A DNA stretch of 48,278 bases from Spirochaetales bacterium. GTDB taxonomy: Bacteria; Spirochaetota; Spirochaetia; JAFGXN01. The notes under the pieces are model-generated. The model did not search any database. It saw only the letters and a program-made list of their open reading frames with translations, and was not told the origin of the DNA. Below, piece by piece: positions 18,753-26,528 of this stretch. The stretch is taken from assembly GCA_016936615.1 (NCBI GenBank), contig JAFGXN010000130.1:1-48278 (forward strand), given 5' to 3'. How positions within the stretch are numbered: position 1 is the first letter of the stretch; each line of letters opens with the position of its first letter. Position numbers and translations under genes: made by a program.

Positions 18753-19844
18753 ATGAAAAAAAATATAATTCTATTTTTTATCTTGTTTTGTTCCTGCGCT
18801 TGCTCAAAAGATCTATTTGAGTTCTCAGTTATGAGTTACAACTTGTACAATATTTTTGATGATAAGGTTCAAGGTGGCGAGTATTCTCAGTACAATCCGA
18901 GTAATTCTCAGATCTGGAATTCAGAGCTATATCACAGGAGGATTAAGCTTTTTTCTGAGGTAATTCTTGATACTTACAGTGGTGGGGCTGATATTCTAGT
19001 CTTTCAGGAGGTTGAGAATGTGAATGTTATCAAGGATTTGTTAAACTATTACTTGCGAGGTTATGGCTATCACTACTATTCCATCCTAGAGAGTGAGGAT
19101 TCTACAATAGCAAATGCTATAATCTCGAAGATTAGAATTAAGTCGGTGGCTTCGTATAGTGTTGCGATTGAGGAGTTTTCTGGGTTGAGAGATATCTCTG
19201 CGGTTGATTTTGACTCTCCGATTAGCTTCAGATTGTTTGTGAATCATTGGAAGAGCAGGCTTGGTGGTGCAGATTATACGTATTCGGCTAGGCAAGCCCA
19301 ATCTAGGGTTCTTGCTTCTGCTATAGCAGAGTCGCTTGTCGATGTGAAACATTGTATCGCTCTTGGGGACTTTAATGAACCTGTCTATCTGATGAATGGT
19401 GGTGAATATGCTCTGCCGAGCGAGTATCAGGCCTTTGATTATTGTGGGACATTCTTCGAAGAGATTAGCAGTGTCGAATTGCCAGAAATTGGGGAAGATT
19501 ATGAGGATGGCGCTGGGTTAGCGTGGGCTGAGGAAGATGATTTGGGGAAGTTGATTATTACCGCAGATAGGGATTGCCACTGTCTGGAGGATGGGGCTGG
19601 TGTTATGTATTTTGATAGAGAACAGGGTTGTTCTTATTATTACCAGGAGTCGTGGCTGGCTTTTGATGCAGTATTTGTCTCTCAGGCCTTTGTGGATTCA
19701 GTTGGATGGGAGCTTGAGTCTGTGCGGGTGATTCGAAGTGACAAATTATTGAACAGTCTTGGTTTGCCTCTGCGCTGGTCTTCAAAGTACTCAAGCGGAT
19801 ATTCAGATCATCTACCTGTTCTAGCAATCTTTAAGTTAAATTAG
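18753..19844 (+). CDS. Secreted endonuclease/exonuclease/phosphatase-family protein
   Basis: 363 residues. The N-terminus is a hydrophobic signal with Cys residues (FCSCACS), so it is exported and possibly lipidated. The DNase I-like fold is shown by its motifs in order: SYNLYNIFDD near 29, FQEVEN with Glu86, NHWKSRLGG, the catalytic GDFNEP with Asp206, and SDHLPV with Asp352-His353. These are the metal and phosphate-bond cleaving residues of the EEP superfamily. A roughly 100-residue insert rich in acidic residues lies between GDFN and SDH. Substrate could be DNA/RNA, for nutrient scavenging, or a phospho-lipid; nuclease is the simplest reading. Its stop overlaps the stop of the convergent rmuC-like gene by four bases. 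Confidence 0.88.
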   Translation: MKKNIILFFILFCSCACSKDLFEFSVMSYNLYNIFDDKVQGGEYSQYNPSNSQIWNSELYHRRIKLFSEVILDTYSGGADILVFQEVENVNVIKDLLNYYLRGYGYHYYSILESEDSTIANAIISKIRIKSVASYSVAIEEFSGLRDISAVDFDSPISFRLFVNHWKSRLGGADYTYSARQAQSRVLASAIAESLVDVKHCIALGDFNEPVYLMNGGEYALPSEYQAFDYCGTFFEEISSVELPEIGEDYEDGAGLAWAEEDDLGKLIITADRDCHCLEDGAGVMYFDREQGCSYYYQESWLAFDAVFVSQAFVDSVGWELESVRVIRSDKLLNSLGLPLRWSSKYSSGYSDHLPVLAIFKLN

Positions 19845-20650
19845 ATTCTCTTTGATAAGGCTTTCAATCTTTGGAGAAGTGAGTTTGTGTTGGTAGCAGC
19901 TTCATTAAAATTGTAGGTGAAGTTGTTTAACTGTTTTGCTGCAGTAGTTAGTTGAAGAGAGGTCTTCTCAATCTGATTCTGTGCTTCAGTAAGCTCTTGG
20001 AGAATATGCTTTGAGTGCTTTGAAATTTCAAGACCTCGTAGCCCGTAAGCAATAGTCTGCAGGTAGAGATATATTGTGTATGGTCCAACAGGATAGACGT
20101 TTTGTCTTGTAGCCTCTTCGAAGAGAAACGGATTTTCAACAAAGAGAGAGTAGTAGATCTTCTCGGAGGGGATGAACATCAATGCAAAATTCATTGTGCC
20201 CTCACTCGGCTTGATATATTTATTGCTGATTGCTTCAATGTGAGGGCGAACCGCAGCTATCAATGCTGCTTTTGTTACACTTTCTCCTTGAAGATAGGGG
20301 AGCAATTTCTCGTACTGGAATTTAGAGTCTATCGCGACAATCTTATTGTTGATAATTACAACTGAATCAGCCCTTGTCCCATCTGCAAAAGAGTATTGAG
20401 TCTTGAAGTGGTTCTGGGGGATTAGGTCGGCAAGAAGATTGTTTAATTCAGTCTCGCCAAAATTTGCTCTCTTTGATGGGTTCTTAAATATATTGCTTAT
20501 CTCCCGGATAGATTCCTCAATCTGCGAGAGTCTTAATTCTGGCGAGTTGGTCTCTTTTTTTCTTTTGTAGAGAAGAAGAGTTCCTGTAATAATTAGCTGG
20601 AAGGCCAGTACTAGGGCGAGTCCCCCGAGAATTAGTGTTTGATTACTCAT
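19841..20650 (-). CDS. rmuC: RmuC-family protein (short form)
   Basis: 269 residues with one N-terminal membrane helix (about 5-27). The RmuC core follows: FGETELNNLLADLIP, DGTRADSVVII and VAIDSKFQYEKLLPYL, containing the D...D-x-K pattern of PD-(D/E)xK nucleases, and then FIPSEKIYYSLFVENP. Typical RmuC proteins are 400-500 residues with a long coiled coil before the core; here that coil is almost absent. RmuC limits inversions at short inverted repeats in E. coli. The start codon overlaps the rex stop by eight bases, so it is co-translated with rex. Confidence 0.87.
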   Translation of the reverse strand: MSNQTLILGGLALVLAFQLIITGTLLLYKRKKETNSPELRLSQIEESIREISNIFKNPSKRANFGETELNNLLADLIPQNHFKTQYSFADGTRADSVVIINNKIVAIDSKFQYEKLLPYLQGESVTKAALIAAVRPHIEAISNKYIKPSEGTMNFALMFIPSEKIYYSLFVENPFLFEEATRQNVYPVGPYTIYLYLQTIAYGLRGLEISKHSKHILQELTEAQNQIEKTSLQLTTAAKQLNNFTYNFNEAATNTNSLLQRLKALSKRI

Positions 20651-21296
20651 CGTGAGGCTCTTCCCTGAATTTTAATTGGTAGAAAATGTGTTCTAGTTCT
20701 AATCCTATGTTGACATTGTGGATTACGCACTTTACAGGGCAGTCAACTCCAGTGCATTCAGAACTGCAACGTAGCTCTATTGGTGCGAAATTTAGAAAAC
20801 CTCGGATTCCTGATTTCTTCAACTCTTCAAATATTTCTTTTGCTTCAATATCAGGTACTGCAATTATTGCAACCTCAATATCATTTGATTCTGCAAAGCT
20901 TTTTATTTCGCTAGTATTTAAGATTGGAATATTCGCATTAGAATTTATAATCTTTGGGTCACGATCAAAGGCAGCAAGGATTTTAATATTTTCTGTCTTA
21001 AATCCTTCATATTCAAGAAGTGCTGAGCCGATTCTTCCACAACCAATGATGATTACGTTTTTTGTCTTATCTCTTCCGAGAATACTGTCTAGCTTTTCAA
21101 TTAGATCCTCGATTTCGTAACCACCACGTTTTTGCCCGGTTATGTCAAGTAGAGAGAAATCCTTGCGGACAAGTGCTGAGCTTATCCCAATAGGGTCGCT
21201 TAGGTTATTTGAAAAAACTTTTTCTAATCCTAGATTTTTAAGTTTATAAAGTAGTCTTCTGTATTTTGTTAATCTAAGAATAACTTCTTTGTTCAT
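20643..21296 (-). CDS. rex: Redox-sensing transcriptional repressor Rex
   Basis: 217 residues; ATG at 21296 with AGAGAGGT upstream. N-terminal winged helix (1-75) with the recognition segment SSALVRKDFSLL, then a Rossmann NAD(H) domain with GCGRIG at 85-90 and FDRDP, ending in a swapped helix (LELEHIFYQL). Rex releases DNA when NADH rises. It faces the hydrogenase operon, whose enzyme consumes NADH, and has a Rex-type operator just upstream, so autoregulation and control of the hydrogenase are likely. Unusual: a four-Cys cluster at C177, C181, C186 and C190, in the C-terminal part. Confidence 0.95.
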   Translation of the reverse strand: MNKEVILRLTKYRRLLYKLKNLGLEKVFSNNLSDPIGISSALVRKDFSLLDITGQKRGGYEIEDLIEKLDSILGRDKTKNVIIIGCGRIGSALLEYEGFKTENIKILAAFDRDPKIINSNANIPILNTSEIKSFAESNDIEVAIIAVPDIEAKEIFEELKKSGIRGFLNFAPIELRCSSECTGVDCPVKCVIHNVNIGLELEHIFYQLKFREEPHDE

Positions 21297-21310
21297 TTTA
21301 CCTCTCTTTA

Positions 21311-21326
21311 TGTGAACTTAATCACA
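21311..21326. promoter_or_regulatory. Rex-type operator in front of rex
   Basis: TGTGAACTTAATCACA matches the Rex consensus TGTGAA-N4-TTCACA (known from Streptomyces and other bacteria) at all but one arm position. It lies 14 bases upstream of the rex ATG, just downstream of the predicted rex transcription start, as expected for autorepression. The bare form TGTGA-N6-TCACA also fits a CRP site; the rex context favours Rex. Confidence 0.7.
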
Positions 21327-21339
21327 TTAACATGCTAAA

Positions 21340-21368
21340 ATGATATATAAAAAGTTATTAAAAATCAA
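21340..21368 (-). promoter_or_regulatory. Predicted promoter of rex-rmuC
   Basis: On the minus strand: TTGATT (21368-21363), 17 bases, TATCAT (21345-21340). The expected +1 near 21333 puts the Rex-type palindrome 7-22 bases into the transcript. Confidence 0.45.
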
Positions 21369-21392
21369 TATATAAAAAAATAAATTTTTATG

Positions 21393-21451
21393 TTGCTTTT
21401 TTTTACTTTATTAAATACAATATTATCAATATATTGTTAAATTGTCTAACT
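21393..21451 (+). promoter_or_regulatory. Hydrogenase operon promoter and possible Rex half-site
   Basis: TTGCTT at 21393-21398, 17 bases, TACAAT at 21416-21421; expected +1 near 21428. Just downstream, TTGTTAA-ATTG-TCTAACT at 21434-21451 matches one arm of the clostridial-type Rex site (TTGTTAA-N4-TTAACAA) perfectly and the other poorly. It is a plausible but unproven operator. Confidence 0.4.
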
Positions 21452-21467
21452 TGGACGAGGAGGTTTG

Positions 21468-21953
21468 ATGTCTGTTGAAAATGTTGGAGAAATTAAATTC
21501 TCAGACAGTCTTACAGCGTTTATTATGGACTGGAAGGAGAAACCAGGAAATCTAATCATGATTTTGCACAAGGTTCAACAAGAGTTCGGTTTTATTTCGC
21601 GTGAGGCTGCTGTAAAGGTTTCTGAAATGATAAACACACCACTTGCAAAGATTTATGGTGTTGCTACTTTTTATCATTTCTTTAAATTAACAAAACCTGG
21701 AAAGAATATTATTCAGGTTTGTATGGGTACTGCATGCTACTTAAAGGGTGGTCAAGAGCTACTAGAAGAGTTAGGGACTTTGTTGGGAGTTGCTCCTGGT
21801 GAAGTAACTGATGATGAACTATTTTCAGTAGAGTCAGTGCGATGTGTTGGTTGTTGTGGTCTTGCTCCAGTTATGGTAATTGGTGAGGATGTCTATGGTA
21901 AGGTTTTACCAGATCAACTTCCAGAGATTATTGCAAAATACAGAGATAAATAG
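21468..21953 (+). CDS. hydC: NuoE-like [2Fe-2S] subunit of the bifurcating hydrogenase (HydC type)
   Basis: 161 residues; ATG at 21468 with GAGGAGG upstream (a TTG three bases earlier is too close). A helical N-terminus precedes a thioredoxin-like domain with four Cys ligands C85, C90, C126 and C130 (CMGTAC ... CVGCC) for a [2Fe-2S] cluster, as in NuoE. In trimeric electron-bifurcating hydrogenases this subunit passes electrons near the flavin of HydB. First gene of a five-gene operon, followed immediately by the ATPase gene. Confidence 0.93.
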   Translation: MSVENVGEIKFSDSLTAFIMDWKEKPGNLIMILHKVQQEFGFISREAAVKVSEMINTPLAKIYGVATFYHFFKLTKPGKNIIQVCMGTACYLKGGQELLEELGTLLGVAPGEVTDDELFSVESVRCVGCCGLAPVMVIGEDVYGKVLPDQLPEIIAKYRDK

Positions 21954-22514
21954 TTGCATAGAACAATATGCGATATGATTCTTGATATTGTTCAGAATTC
22001 TGTCGAGGCTGATGCTTCGGAAGTTAATTTAGAATTTATTGAGAATAATTTAAAATCTGTTATAGAGATTTCTGTTGAAGATGATGGAAAGGGTATGGAT
22101 GAGGAGACCTTGAAGAAGGTTATAGATCCCTTCCATACAGATGGAGTGAAACATAAGAACAGAAAGGTTGGTCTTGGACTACCTTTTGTTAAGCAAACAG
22201 CAGAGCTAGCTGGAGGAAGTTTTTTTATTACTTCTAAAAAAGGCGAAGGAACTAAGGTTGTCTTTTCTCTCAGGAAGGATAATATAGATATCCCGCCGGT
22301 TGGGGATATTCCTTCAACACTGCTAAGTTGTTTCAATTATCCTGGCGCTTTTGATCTTCGGGTGAGAAGGGTTTTTGTTGAGGATGATGGAAGTGAAGAT
22401 GAGTATCTTGTAAAAAGGTCGGAGCTAATAGAGGCTTTAGGTTCTTTAGAAGATATAGAGTCTTTGAGTTTGCTTAACCAATTTCTTGTTTCACAGGAAA
22501 AATCTATTAAGTAG
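21954..22514 (+). CDS. Stand-alone HATPase-domain protein in the hydrogenase operon
   Basis: 186 residues; TTG start directly after the hydC stop. It is a GHKL-type ATPase: N box with Asn15 (DIVQNSVEADAS), G1 box DDGKGMD and G2 box GLGLPF. There is no dimerisation/phosphoacceptor His region, no sensor and no partner receiver. After residue 120 comes a non-catalytic domain of about 65 residues. Similar ATPases sit in hydrogenase operons of clostridia and thermophilic anaerobes, but their function is not established. It could be an anti-sigma-like kinase or a regulator tied to enzyme state. Its last bases overlap the leader of the next gene. Confidence 0.85.
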   Translation: MHRTICDMILDIVQNSVEADASEVNLEFIENNLKSVIEISVEDDGKGMDEETLKKVIDPFHTDGVKHKNRKVGLGLPFVKQTAELAGGSFFITSKKGEGTKVVFSLRKDNIDIPPVGDIPSTLLSCFNYPGAFDLRVRRVFVEDDGSEDEYLVKRSELIEALGSLEDIESLSLLNQFLVSQEKSIK

Positions 22515-22524
22515 GAGAATATTT

Positions 22525-22914
22525 ATGGGGAAGATGACCCTCGAAGAATTAAGAAATTTACGAAATTCTGCAAAAAAAGAGATGAACAAGAGAGATACTG
22601 AAGGTAAGGATATTGAAATCATTATCGGAATGGGAACTTGTGGAATTGCAGCAGGTGCAAAAGAGACTCTTGCTGCCTTCATGAAGAAACTTGAAGAGAA
22701 CAACATCTCAAATGTTATAGTAAGACAGACTGGTTGTATGGGCCTTTGTTATGTTGAGCCTACTGTAGAGATTAAAGCTCCTGGAATGCCAAATACAATC
22801 TACGGAAAGGTTGATGCTGAGGTTGCAGCTAAGATTGTTGTTGATCACATTGTGAATAAGCAACTAGTAAGCAATCATATCTTTGATAGGCCAGCTGCTG
22901 ATATTATCAAATAA
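22525..22914 (+). CDS. Small thioredoxin-like [2Fe-2S] ferredoxin of the hydrogenase operon
   Basis: 129 residues; ATG at 22525 with AGGAG upstream. The helical start (about 1-30) is followed by a thioredoxin-like [2Fe-2S] domain with TCGIAAGA and TGCMGLCYVEP. I see Cys near 41, 75 and 79, and the second Cys of the first pair seems replaced (CGIAAGA rather than C-x4-C), so the cluster may be incomplete or use another ligand. The same kind of small protein occurs in HydABCD-type operons. It probably transfers electrons or helps assembly. Confidence 0.82.
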   Translation: MGKMTLEELRNLRNSAKKEMNKRDTEGKDIEIIIGMGTCGIAAGAKETLAAFMKKLEENNISNVIVRQTGCMGLCYVEPTVEIKAPGMPNTIYGKVDAEVAAKIVVDHIVNKQLVSNHIFDRPAADIIK

Positions 22915-22928
22915 GTACGGAGGAAATA

Positions 22929-24719
22929 ATGGCATATAAGAATTATATTTTGGTTTGTGGAGGAACTGGTTGTGAGTCAGCAAAGGCTGATGATATCTAC
23001 AAATCACTTTTAAGTGCTGTCGAGGCTAACGGACTTGAGTCTGATTGCCAAGTTGTAAAGACAGGTTGTTTTGGTTTTTGTGAAAAAGGACCAATCGTTA
23101 AGGTTCTTCCAGATGAGGCTTTTTACGTAGAGGTAAAACCTTCTGATGCAGAAGAGATTGTTAAAGAGAATATTATTAAAGGTCGTTTAGTTGAGAGACT
23201 TCTATACAAGGAAGATCCAAACTCTGCTGCGAAGAAAGATGCTGACGAGATCAAATTCTATCAGAAACAGGTTCGTGTTGTTCTTAGAAACTGTGGTATG
23301 ATAGATCCTGAGAATATCGATGAGTATATTGCTCGTGATGGATACGGCGCCTTAGAGAAAGTTCTTTTTGATATGACTCCAGATGATATTATCAATGAGT
23401 TGAAGGTATCAGGTCTACGAGGTAGAGGTGGTGCTGGATTCCCAACTTGGATGAAATGGAATTTTTCAAAAGGTGTAGAGGCTGATCAGAAATATATTGT
23501 TTGTAACGCAGATGAGGGAGATCCAGGTGCGTATATGGACAGAAGTACTCTTGAGGGAGATCCTCACTCAGTTCTTGAAGCAATGGCAATTGCTGGTAGA
23601 GCTGTAGGTGCTTCTCTTGGTTTGATCTATATCAGAGCTGAGTATCCGCTTGCAATTCATAGATTGGAAGTTGCTATGAAGCAGGCAAGAGAGTATGGTC
23701 TTCTTGGAAAAAATATCCTTGATTCAGGGTTTGATTTTGACATTGAGATTAGACTTGGTGCTGGTGCCTTTGTTTGTGGTGAAGAGACTGCTCTTCTTTC
23801 TTCAATCGAAGGAAACAGAGGAATGCCATGGCCTAAGCCACCATTCCCAGCAGTTAAAGGTCTCTGGGGTAAGCCAACTGTAATCAACAATGTTGAGACT
23901 TTTGCAAATATTCCAGTAATTATCCTAAAAGGTGGAAAATGGTTCTCATCTATTGGAACAGAGAAGTCTTCAGGAACTAAGGTCTTTGCTTTGACTGGAA
24001 AGATCGCAAACTCAGGTCTTGTTGAGGTTCCAATGGGAACAACTTTAAGAGAGATTGTATATGATATCGGTGGTGGTATAAAGGGTGGAAAGGCTTTCAA
24101 AGCAGTTCAGACTGGTGGTCCATCAGGTGGTATGTTGACAACTGAATTCTTAGATACTCCTGTAGATTTTGATACACTTGTGGCAGCAGGCTCAATGATG
24201 GGTTCTGGTGGTATGATCGTTATGGACGAAGATGATTGTATTATCGATGTTGCAAAATTCTATCAGGAATTCTGTGTTGAAGAGTCTTGTGGAAAATGTT
24301 CACCTTGTAGAATTGGAACAAGAAAGTTATACGATATCCTTGAAAAGATTTCTCAAGGAAAAGGCCAGATGTCAGATCTTGAGAAGATGGAAGAGATTGG
24401 TTCTGCAATGAAGAAGGCTGCCCTTTGTGGTCTTGGTCAAACAGCACCAAATCCAATTCTTTCTTCAATTAAGAATTTTAGACACGAGTATATCTCACAT
24501 ATTGAAAATGGAAAGTGTGAAGCTGGTAAATGTAAACATCTTGTGACTTTTACAATATTGGAAGACAAGTGTATTGGTTGTACACTTTGTGCAAGAAAGT
24601 GTCCTGTAAACTGTATTGCTGGAGATAAGAAGGTTCCTCATGTTATTGATCAGTCTAAGTGTATCAAATGTGGTGCTTGTTATGAGAGCTGTAAGTTTGG
24701 CGCTATTGTAAAGAGATAA
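22929..24719 (+). CDS. hydB: NADH-binding flavoprotein subunit HydB (NuoF-like)
   Basis: 596 residues; ATG at 22929 after CGGAGG. Order: thioredoxin-like [2Fe-2S] domain (1-90, CGGTGCESAKA and TGCFGFCEKGP); NuoF core with the FMN/NADH motif GLRGRGGAGFPT at about 161; SLBB region; [4Fe-4S] motif SCGKCSPCRIGT at about 453; and a C-terminal two-cluster ferredoxin (CIGCTLCARKCPVNCI, CIKCGACYESC). This is the standard HydB of electron-bifurcating [FeFe]-hydrogenases, where flavin splits electrons between NAD(H) and ferredoxin. It lies between the small 2Fe-2S gene and hydA, 14 and 13 bases apart. Confidence 0.96.
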   Translation: MAYKNYILVCGGTGCESAKADDIYKSLLSAVEANGLESDCQVVKTGCFGFCEKGPIVKVLPDEAFYVEVKPSDAEEIVKENIIKGRLVERLLYKEDPNSAAKKDADEIKFYQKQVRVVLRNCGMIDPENIDEYIARDGYGALEKVLFDMTPDDIINELKVSGLRGRGGAGFPTWMKWNFSKGVEADQKYIVCNADEGDPGAYMDRSTLEGDPHSVLEAMAIAGRAVGASLGLIYIRAEYPLAIHRLEVAMKQAREYGLLGKNILDSGFDFDIEIRLGAGAFVCGEETALLSSIEGNRGMPWPKPPFPAVKGLWGKPTVINNVETFANIPVIILKGGKWFSSIGTEKSSGTKVFALTGKIANSGLVEVPMGTTLREIVYDIGGGIKGGKAFKAVQTGGPSGGMLTTEFLDTPVDFDTLVAAGSMMGSGGMIVMDEDDCIIDVAKFYQEFCVEESCGKCSPCRIGTRKLYDILEKISQGKGQMSDLEKMEEIGSAMKKAALCGLGQTAPNPILSSIKNFRHEYISHIENGKCEAGKCKHLVTFTILEDKCIGCTLCARKCPVNCIAGDKKVPHVIDQSKCIKCGACYESCKFGAIVKR

Positions 24720-24732
24720 GGAGATTATTACC

Positions 24733-26481
24733 GTGGAAACAGTAAATATTAAAATAAATGGAAAACCTGTAGTAGTTGAAAAGGGGACTAAGATCCTTGC
24801 AGCTGCTAAGAAAGTTGGAATAAAAATTCCTACCTTATGCGCCCACAATGATCTAGAGCCATGGGCTGCATGTGGTATTTGTGTTGTTAAGGTTGAAGGC
24901 TCTCCAAGAATGGTAAGGGCTTGTGCAACTGATGTTGTAGAAGGTCAGAACTATATCACTCATGATGCAGAGCTTCAAGGAGTTAGAAAGACTGTTATTG
25001 AGATGATTCTTGCAGATCATCCAAATGATTGTCTAAGATGTGCAAGAAATGGAGTTTGTGAACTTCAGGACATTGCTGCTGATTTTGCAATCAGAGAGAT
25101 CCCATTCAAGAGAAATGTGAAAGATGTTGCTATCGATGATTCTACACCTTCTTTGATCTTTGATCAGAAGAAATGTATCAATTGTGGTAGATGTGTTCAG
25201 GTTTGTCAGCAACTTCAGAACGTATGGGCTCTTGAGTTTATCGGACGTGGAGAAGGAACTAGGATGGCTGGTGCTGGAGATGTTCTTATGAGCGAGACTC
25301 CTTGTATCAAATGTGGTCAGTGTTCTGCTCATTGCCCTGTTGGAGCAATCTATGAGAAAGATGAGACAACTACAGTGATCAATGCATTGAAAGATCCAGA
25401 GCTACACGTAGCAGTGCAGATTGCGCCAGCAGTAAGAGTTGCAGTTGGTGAGGCCTTTGGAATGGAACCAGGTTCTATCTCAACAGGAAAGATCTACGCA
25501 GCATTGAGAATGTTAGGTTTTGATGCAATCTTTGATACAAACTTTGCAGCTGACTTAACAATCATGGAAGAGGGCTCTGAGTTTGTTCATAGATTAACAA
25601 ACCAAGGAGTACTTCCTTTGATTACTTCTTGTTGCCCAGCATGGGTTGATTTTATGGAAAAATATGCTAATGATATGATTCCAAACTTCTCAACTGCAAA
25701 ATCTCCACAGATGATGCAGGGAGCTGTAACAAAGACTTATTATGCGCAGAAAGTCAATATCCCAAGAGAGAAGATCTACTCTGTATCAGTTATGCCTTGT
25801 ACTGCAAAGAAATTCGAGATTACAAGATGCGATGATATGAAATCTTCAGGCTGTGATGATGTCGATGTTGTATTGACAACAAGAGAGCTTGCTAGATTGA
25901 TAAAGAGAAGCGGAATTGATTTTGCTACACTTGAAGACGAGCAGGCAGACAGCCCAATCGGACATTACACTGGTGCTGGTACAATCTTTGGAGCTACTGG
26001 AGGAGTAATGGAGGCTGCAATCAGATCTGCATATACTCTTGTTACTGGTGAAGAGCTTGAAGAGATTGATATCGATGCTGTTAGAGGTATGGACGGAGTC
26101 AAGGTTGGCGAAGTTGATATCAAAGGCACAAAGATTAAGGTTGCGGTTGCTCATGGAATGGCAAATGTTCAGAGCCTAATCGATGAAGTTCGACAAGCAA
26201 GAGAAAAAGGCTCAGAACCACCATACCACTTTATTGAGGTTATGGCTTGTAAAGGTGGATGTATCGCAGGTGGTGGACAGCCATACTTTACTGATGATGA
26301 AGTTAGAGCTAAGAGAATTGCAGGTCTTTATCAAGATGATAAAGAGTGTACTATCAGAAAGTCTCACCAGAACCCAGAGATTAAGCAAATCTATGCTGAG
26401 TTCTTAGGTGAACCAAATGGTCACAAAGCTCACGAGTTGTTACACACTCACTATATTCCAAGACAGAAATATAAAAAATAA
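24733..26481 (+). CDS. hydA: Catalytic subunit of [FeFe]-hydrogenase (HydA)
   Basis: 582 residues, from a GTG with AGGAG nine bases upstream. N-terminal [2Fe-2S] domain (Cys about 36-65), His-ligated [4Fe-4S] motif with His96 (H-x4-C-x2-C-x5-C), two [4Fe-4S] motifs (about 147-165 and 188-205), then the H-cluster domain with all three signatures: TSCCPAW at 298-304, MPCTAKK at 354-360 and E502-x-MAC-x2-GC near 506. All active-site cysteines are present. With HydB and HydC it should couple NADH and reduced ferredoxin oxidation to H2 formation (or the reverse). The maturases HydE, HydF and HydG are not in this window. Confidence 0.97.
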   Translation: METVNIKINGKPVVVEKGTKILAAAKKVGIKIPTLCAHNDLEPWAACGICVVKVEGSPRMVRACATDVVEGQNYITHDAELQGVRKTVIEMILADHPNDCLRCARNGVCELQDIAADFAIREIPFKRNVKDVAIDDSTPSLIFDQKKCINCGRCVQVCQQLQNVWALEFIGRGEGTRMAGAGDVLMSETPCIKCGQCSAHCPVGAIYEKDETTTVINALKDPELHVAVQIAPAVRVAVGEAFGMEPGSISTGKIYAALRMLGFDAIFDTNFAADLTIMEEGSEFVHRLTNQGVLPLITSCCPAWVDFMEKYANDMIPNFSTAKSPQMMQGAVTKTYYAQKVNIPREKIYSVSVMPCTAKKFEITRCDDMKSSGCDDVDVVLTTRELARLIKRSGIDFATLEDEQADSPIGHYTGAGTIFGATGGVMEAAIRSAYTLVTGEELEEIDIDAVRGMDGVKVGEVDIKGTKIKVAVAHGMANVQSLIDEVRQAREKGSEPPYHFIEVMACKGGCIAGGGQPYFTDDEVRAKRIAGLYQDDKECTIRKSHQNPEIKQIYAEFLGEPNGHKAHELLHTHYIPRQKYKK

Positions 26482-26496
26482 TCTGTTTGACATTTG

Positions 26497-26528
26497 GCTC
26501 CTGGTTCTCAAAGACCAGGAGCTTTTTT
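26497..26528 (+). terminator. Terminator of the hydrogenase operon, inside the convergent RND gene
   Basis: GCTCCTGGT and ACCAGGAGC form a perfect 9-bp stem around an 8-base loop, followed by six T. The stop codon of the minus-strand RND-like gene (26508) lies in the loop, and the right arm encodes that protein's last residues. There is no T run on the minus strand, so it is one-directional. Confidence 0.93.

Noticed and set aside
21311-21326. CRP/FNR binding site
   Set aside because: TGTGA-N6-TCACA also fits CRP, but position in the rex leader and the match to the Rex consensus make Rex the simpler reading.
26497-26528. Bidirectional terminator for the RND operon
   Set aside because: The minus-strand side has no T run after the stem, so only the hydrogenase transcript should stop here.
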